From: Pseudomonadota bacterium
Lineage (GTDB): Bacteria; Pseudomonadota; Gammaproteobacteria; Xanthomonadales; Xanthomonadaceae
Assembly (NCBI GenBank): GCA_023423855.1
Contig: JAFAEU010000273.1
Coordinates: 1-9,758, forward strand
Direction of reading: 5' to 3'
DNA: 9,758 bases
In this document: positions 5,352-9,758 of the stretch, piece after piece
Numbering within the stretch: position 1 is the stretch's first letter
Layout of the letters: the number at the start of each line of letters is the position of its first letter
Notes under the pieces: generated by a model
What the model was told of the DNA's origin: nothing
The model's database searches: none
The model's input: the letters and a program-made list of their open reading frames with translations, nothing else
Program-made: the position numbers and the translations under genes

Positions 5352-7325
5352 ATGGAACTCGCAGTGATCGCCCCCTTCCTCATCGGCGTCGTAGGCGTCG
5401 TCTTCCTGCTGATCGTGCTCGCGATCGTCTTCAAGTCGTTCTACAAGAAGGTCGACCAGGGCACCGCGCTGATCGTCAACGACATGAGCTCGCAGCCGAA
5501 GGTGCACTTCACCGGCGCGCTGATCATCCCGGTGCTGTACCGCGCCGAGCTGATGAAGATCAGCCTGATCACCCTGCAGGTCGACCGCCGCGGCAAGGAG
5601 GGCCTGATCTGCCGCGACAACATGCGCGCCGACATCGCCGTCGCCTTCTACCTGCGCGTCAACGAGACCCAGGCCGACGTGCTTCGCGTGGCCAAGGCGC
5701 TGGGCGCCGACCGCGCCTCCGACAAGCACGCCGTCGACGAGCTGTTCAACGCCAAGTTCTCCGAGGCGCTGAAGACGGTCGGCAAGAAGTTCGACTTCAC
5801 CGACCTGTTCGAGAAGCGCCAGGAGTTCCGCGACGAGATCGTCAAGGTCATCGGCAACGACCTCAACGGCTACGTGCTCGAGGACGTGGCGATCGACTAC
5901 CTCGAGCAGACCCCGAAGAACCTGCTCGACCCGAGCAACATCCTCGACGCCGAGGGCATCCGCAAGATCACCGAACTGACCGCCTCGCAGAACGTCATCA
6001 CCAACGAGCTGTCGCAGAACGAGCACCTGGCGATCACCAAGAAGAACGTCGAGACCCGCGAGGCGACGCTGTCGCTGGAGCGCCAGCAGGCCGAGGCCGA
6101 GGCGCGGCAGAAGCGCGAGATCGAGACCATCCAGGCGCGCGAGGCGGCCGAGACCGCCAAGGTGCAGGAGGAGCAGCGCCAGCTGGCCGAGGCCGCGCGC
6201 ATCGAGGCGCAGCAGCTGATCGACATCCGCGACCAGAACCGCCTGCGCGAGGTGGAGGTCGCCGAGCAGAACCGCGAACGCGCCGTGGCGATCGAGGCCG
6301 AGCGCGTCGCCCGCGCGCGGCAGCTCGAGCAGGTTACCACCGACCGCGAGGTGCAGCTGCAGGGCGTGGAGCGCGACAAGGTGGTCGAGCAGGGCAAGAT
6401 GGACGTGGCCAACATCACCCGCGAGCGCATCGCCATCGACAAGACCGTGGCGCAGGAAGAGGAGCGCATCAAGGAGGTGCGCGAGGTGTCCGAGGCCGAC
6501 CGCCTGAAGCAGATCGTGATCCTCGAGGCCGAGGCCAAGGCGCAGCAGGCGCTGCTGGAGCAGGTCAAGGACGCGGAGGCGCGCGAGACCGCCGCCAGGC
6601 ACAAGGCCGTCGAGATCACCACGCTGGCGCAGGCCGAGCTGGAAGCCGCGAGCAAGCAGGCCGAGGCGAAGAAGGCGCTGGCCGAAGGCGCGCGCGCCGA
6701 GCGCGCCGCGCCGGGCCTGGCCGATGCGCAGGTCAAGGAGGCCGGCGCGGTGGCGATCGAGAAGGTCGGCATCGCCGAGGCGCGCGTGGTCGACGCGATG
6801 GCCGACGCCAACCTCAAGCAGGGCAGCGCGGAAGCCAAGGTGCTGGCCGAGAAGCTGGGCGCGCAGGCGCAGGGCGAGGAGCAGCTGGGCCGCGCGAAGG
6901 CGGCGGCGACCGAGTCGATCGGCCTGGCCGAGGCGACCGTGGTCGAGAAGAAGCTGTTCGCCGAGGCCGAGGGCCTGACCAAGAAGTTCCTGGCCATCGA
7001 CGCGCTCAGCGAGGACGCGCGCAGCCACGAGGAATACCGCATGGCGCTCGACACCAGCCTCAAGCAGGCGCTGGCCTCGATCGAGGCGGGCAAGGAGATC
7101 TCGAAGGAGAACGCGGAAATGGTCGCCACCGCGCTGCGCAACGCCGACATCGACATGGTCGGCGGCGACGGCGGCATGTTCGACAGCCTGGTCCGGGCGA
7201 TCTCGATCGGCAAGTCGATCGAGGGCCTGACCGACAAGAGCCCGGTGGTGCAGGAGCTGATGCAGAAGTACCTCGGCATCGAGCGCGGCAAGGCGTTGCC
7301 GAAGGCGGATGGCGACGCGGGCTGA
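5352..7325 (+). CDS. yqiK: YqiK-like flotillin (SPFH/band-7 membrane scaffold protein)
   Basis: This gene encodes 657 residues. The N-terminal membrane helix (about 6-28) is followed by a basic/aromatic stretch FKSFYKKV. The SPFH/band-7 domain covers about 30-215 (VDQGTALIVNDMSSQPKV; VDRRGKEGLICRDNMRADI; GYVLEDVAIDYLEQTPKN). A very long, highly charged coiled coil spans about 225-545 and is rich in Glu/Ala repeats such as LEAEAKAQQ, AQAELEAASKQAEAKKALAEG and KAAATESIGLAEATV. The C-terminus (546-657) contains a Gly-rich turn VGGDGGMFDSL, typical of flotillins. Flotillins oligomerise on the inner leaflet and gather proteins and lipids into microdomains; the E. coli homologue has been linked to motility. 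It is longer than E. coli YqiK (about 553), mainly in the coiled coil. ATG 5352 has AGGAG (5339-5343) eight bases upstream. It is in one operon with yqiJ and perhaps with the ATPase gene. Confidence 0.93.
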   Translation: MELAVIAPFLIGVVGVVFLLIVLAIVFKSFYKKVDQGTALIVNDMSSQPKVHFTGALIIPVLYRAELMKISLITLQVDRRGKEGLICRDNMRADIAVAFYLRVNETQADVLRVAKALGADRASDKHAVDELFNAKFSEALKTVGKKFDFTDLFEKRQEFRDEIVKVIGNDLNGYVLEDVAIDYLEQTPKNLLDPSNILDAEGIRKITELTASQNVITNELSQNEHLAITKKNVETREATLSLERQQAEAEARQKREIETIQAREAAETAKVQEEQRQLAEAARIEAQQLIDIRDQNRLREVEVAEQNRERAVAIEAERVARARQLEQVTTDREVQLQGVERDKVVEQGKMDVANITRERIAIDKTVAQEEERIKEVREVSEADRLKQIVILEAEAKAQQALLEQVKDAEARETAARHKAVEITTLAQAELEAASKQAEAKKALAEGARAERAAPGLADAQVKEAGAVAIEKVGIAEARVVDAMADANLKQGSAEAKVLAEKLGAQAQGEEQLGRAKAAATESIGLAEATVVEKKLFAEAEGLTKKFLAIDALSEDARSHEEYRMALDTSLKQALASIEAGKEISKENAEMVATALRNADIDMVGGDGGMFDSLVRAISIGKSIEGLTDKSPVVQELMQKYLGIERGKALPKADGDAG

Positions 7326-7333
7326 TGACCGCT

Positions 7334-7447
7334 CCCTCCCCCGCGCAGCGGGGGAGGGTTGGGGTGGGGGTTCGGCTTTTCGCTGGAAGCTCGACGCTTC
7401 GCGTCTCGCGCCCCCATCCCAACCATCCCCCGCAGGCGGGGGAAGGA
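7334..7447. repeat. Inverted pair of palindromic G-rich repeats between yqiK and the ATPase gene (copies 2 and 3)
   Basis: Copy 2 (7334-7370) has an 11-bp perfect stem, CCCTCCCCCGC (7334-7344) with GCGGGGGAGGG (7348-7358), then TTGGGGTGGGGG. Copy 3 (7411-7447) is the same unit inverted and diverged, with a CCCCCGC/GCGGGGG hairpin of its own. The two face each other across a 40-base spacer (7371-7410), so they can also pair together as one long stem. The pair fills most of the 151-base gap and starts nine bases after the yqiK stop. It has no T-run and is not called a terminator; it could modulate read-through or protect the yqiK mRNA 3' end. Confidence 0.85.
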
Positions 7448-7476
7448 GCTCAGAACAGGCAGGATGACAACCGGCG

Positions 7477-9758
7477 ATGACCGACCCCACGCAGAACGAC
7501 AAACCCACGACTGCTGACGCCGGCGCATCGGCAGCGAGCGCCGCCGACCAGGCCGTCGCCCAGGGCGGCGCCTACGAGGTGCTGCGCCGCCGCCTGCTCG
7601 AGCAGGGCGGGCGGCTGCGCGCGATCGCCGAGGAACTGAACGCGCGTCGCCTGCAGGAATTCGGCGACAGCCGCATGGAGGTGGCCGGCCGCTTCCGCAT
7701 CCGCACCGAGAACAACTGCATCGGCCGCGACATCGTCCAGGTCGGCGACGACCTGCTGCTGTTCGGCTACAACGTCTACATCGGCCTGAAGAAGACGACG
7801 CGGGTCGAGGACGTGTTCGGCCTGTACCGGCTGGTGGAGGGCCCGGACGGCTACGACGTCACCCCGGTCGATCCGAAGGACAGCTTCCTCGCCCAGGCCG
7901 GCTTCGTCCACGACTTCACCGAGCTCTACGCCTACTACAAGCACGCCCGCCTGCTGCAGCTGATCAAGCGCGACGGCAAGCTGCTGGCTGCCTTCCAGAT
8001 CGGCGAGCGCAGCGACGACGTACGCGTGTTCCGCTGGGCGATCTCCAACGGCGGCGAGCTGGCCTGGATCGACTCGCGCGGCGAGCGCGACATCAGCCTG
8101 CCGCCGCCGTTCGACTTCGAGTGGACGCGCGCCACCCGCGACCTGATGGTCACCGGCCGCTTCCCGCACCTGAACATCCTCGACACCGTGTTCGTCGAAA
8201 CCACCGGCGGCGACCTGACGATCAAGGTCGAGAACAATACCGAGACCGGACAGGGCGTGTACGCGGAACCGGTCGAGGACGGCACCCAGTCGCTCGACGA
8301 CGCGACCATCGACTACGCGAAGGTCGGCACGCTGATCCTGCTCAAGATCCTGCCGTACCGCGAATCGACGTGGCGCGGTCTGATCTACAACACCCTGACC
8401 GGCGCGGTGGTGCGCAACGACGCCATCGTCCAGGCCTGCGTGCAGCTGCCCGAGGACCATGGCGTCATCTTCCCCGGCGGCTACTACCTGCAGAACGGCG
8501 AGCACAAGGCCTTCGACGCGGCGATGCAGGGCATGCAGTACAAGCGCACCATCCGTTCGCCCAACGGCGAGGACGTGCTGTACGTGTTCTACGAGCGCGA
8601 GGTCGGGCGCTCGGCGCTGTTCGTCTACAACACCATCCGCCGCGAGCTGCAGAACCCGGTGTTCGGCCACGGCTACGCCTTCCTGCAGGACGGGCGCATG
8701 GTGCTGTTCAACGCCGAGGGCGACGCGCCGACGCGGATCCACCCGATGCAGGTCTGGCAGACGCCGTTCACCAGCGACGAGTTCGCCGCGCAGAAACCGG
8801 CGGGCACCAGCTTCATGGGCAGGATCGGCAACGCCGCGCTGGTGCGCGGCATCTCCGACCTGCTCGAGCTCAGCCGCGGGATCGACCATCCGCAGGTCTC
8901 GCCGCAGCGCTACCAACTGCTGGTGCACGACACCCGGCGGCTGTTCGACGCACACCACTGGATCGACGACGCCCACTGTGGCGGCGCGGCGAAGCTGCTG
9001 CACGAGATCAGCGCCACCGGCGAATCGGTGCTGGACGAGTACGAGAAGGTCGAGGGCATCCGCCGCCGGTCCGACGCCGCGATGGCGGAGGCGACCGCCG
9101 CGCAGCGCACGCTGCTGTCGCGGCTGCAGCCGGAGAACTGGAGCGCGATCGGCGAGTTCACCGACGCGCTGGGCGAACTCTCGCGCCAGCGCGGCCACCT
9201 GCTGACCCTGCGCGAGTACCGCTACATCGACACCGCCGCGATCGACGCGATGGGCGAGGCCCTGCAGCAGGCGCAGGAGCGCATCGGGGCCGCCACCGGC
9301 GCCTTCCTCGGCGGCGACAAGGCACTGGCGCCGTTCCACGCTCGGCTGCAGCAGCTCGACGCCGCCGCGCAGCAGGCGCAGACCGCGAAGGCGCTGGCCG
9401 GGCAGCTGCAGGGCATGCAGGCGATGTCGGCCGAACTGGACATGCTCTCGGAGCTGATGGCCGGCCTCAAGGTCGACGACGCCACCGAGCGCACGCGCGT
9501 GGTCGAGGCGATCTCGGCGATCTACGCCAGGCTCAACCAGGCCCGCGCCCGCGCCGACCAGCGCCGGCGCACGCTCGGCTCGGCCGAGGCGGTCGCCCAG
9601 TTCGGCGCGCAGTTCTCACTGTTCTCGCAGTCGATCGCCAGCGCGCTCGGCCTGGCCACCGATCCCGAGCGCGCCGACGAGCAGCTGTCGCGGCTGATGG
9701 TGCAGCTGGAGGAGCTGGAGAGCCAGTTCGGCGAGCACGAGCAGTTCCTCGGCGACAT
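7477..9758 (+). CDS. Giant 'DNA repair ATPase' family protein (DUF3686-type), N-terminal 760 residues, 3' end missing
   Basis: The frame is open from ATG 7477 to the window end, with an in-frame TGA at 7465 just upstream, so this is the only early ATG. Family members are normally well over 1500 residues with AAA-type ATPase motifs further along; no Walker A or B motif is seen in the part here. Residues 1-30 are a polar Ala-rich tail. Residues 35-115 look like a small helical/beta domain (RMEVAGRFRIRTENN; RDIVQVGDDLLLFGYNVYIGLK). Residues about 150-430 are beta-rich, with recurring strand patterns (LLAAFQIGERSDD; RGLIYNTLTGAVV; SALFVYNTIRREL; GYAFLQDGRMVLFNAEGD), suggestive of a beta-propeller. 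Residues about 455-760 are helical and charged, probably coiled coil. AGGA (7461-7464) lies 12 bases upstream, a poor spacing. It follows the flotillin gene in the same direction. The family call is from recall of this conserved neighbourhood; the true function is not established. Confidence 0.8.
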   Translation, partial: MTDPTQNDKPTTADAGASAASAADQAVAQGGAYEVLRRRLLEQGGRLRAIAEELNARRLQEFGDSRMEVAGRFRIRTENNCIGRDIVQVGDDLLLFGYNVYIGLKKTTRVEDVFGLYRLVEGPDGYDVTPVDPKDSFLAQAGFVHDFTELYAYYKHARLLQLIKRDGKLLAAFQIGERSDDVRVFRWAISNGGELAWIDSRGERDISLPPPFDFEWTRATRDLMVTGRFPHLNILDTVFVETTGGDLTIKVENNTETGQGVYAEPVEDGTQSLDDATIDYAKVGTLILLKILPYRESTWRGLIYNTLTGAVVRNDAIVQACVQLPEDHGVIFPGGYYLQNGEHKAFDAAMQGMQYKRTIRSPNGEDVLYVFYEREVGRSALFVYNTIRRELQNPVFGHGYAFLQDGRMVLFNAEGDAPTRIHPMQVWQTPFTSDEFAAQKPAGTSFMGRIGNAALVRGISDLLELSRGIDHPQVSPQRYQLLVHDTRRLFDAHHWIDDAHCGGAAKLLHEISATGESVLDEYEKVEGIRRRSDAAMAEATAAQRTLLSRLQPENWSAIGEFTDALGELSRQRGHLLTLREYRYIDTAAIDAMGEALQQAQERIGAATGAFLGGDKALAPFHARLQQLDAAAQQAQTAKALAGQLQGMQAMSAELDMLSELMAGLKVDDATERTRVVEAISAIYARLNQARARADQRRRTLGSAEAVAQFGAQFSLFSQSIASALGLATDPERADEQLSRLMVQLEELESQFGEHEQFLGD

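Noticed and set aside
7334..7447. CRISPR array or insertion-sequence ends
   Set aside because: There are only two facing copies with no regular spacers and no transposase; the layout is a palindromic repeat pair.
5037..7508. 823-codon open frame on the - strand, opposite yqiJ/yqiK
   Set aside because: It is antisense to the flotillin coiled coil; Leu/Gly/His/Asp-rich low-complexity translation comes from the repeated GAG/GCC/AAG codons read backwards. It also runs through the intergenic repeats.
7450..9339. 629-codon open frame on the - strand, opposite the ATPase gene
   Set aside because: It is the mirror of a coherent + strand protein that reads open for all 2282 bases to the window end. 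The translation is Val/Ala/Gln/Arg-rich with no domain.

Overview
This window is chromosomal DNA from a GC-rich gammaproteobacterium, most likely a member of the Lysobacteraceae/Xanthomonadaceae (Lysobacter, Luteimonas or a relative). That placement is inference. It rests on the oleC-oleD pair, the ubiJ-ubiB pair, strong G/C bias at third codon positions, and intergenic palindromes of kinds common in that family. All recognised genes are on the + strand; nothing on the - strand is convincing.

Layout. (1) 1-1476: the C-terminal part of oleC (the gene starts before the window) and a complete oleD, overlapping by ATGA; these are two enzymes of long-chain olefin biosynthesis by head-to-head fatty acid condensation. 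(2) 1477-2196: mostly non-coding. It holds a 23-bp inverted repeat, a 52-residue membrane protein of the DUF1328 family, a strong intrinsic terminator and a perfect 33-bp inverted repeat. (3) 2197-4514: ubiJ and ubiB, overlapping by TTGA, accessory proteins of ubiquinone biosynthesis. (4) 4700-9758: a three-gene set made of a YqiJ-like membrane protein with an OB-fold, a YqiK-like flotillin, and the first 760 residues of a very large protein of the family usually annotated 'DNA repair ATPase' (DUF3686-type); the last gene runs off the end.

The most interesting points are these. A repeat family that can form a hairpin or a G-quadruplex occurs three times: once read in frame inside oleC, and as an inverted pair between yqiK and the ATPase gene. 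Two other unrelated palindromic repeats lie in the gaps. ubiJ looks leaderless. The yqiJ-yqiK-ATPase set is the best candidate for a poorly described system: a flotillin membrane scaffold next to a giant ATPase whose visible N-terminal half looks like a beta-propeller followed by coiled coil, which does not obviously suggest DNA repair.
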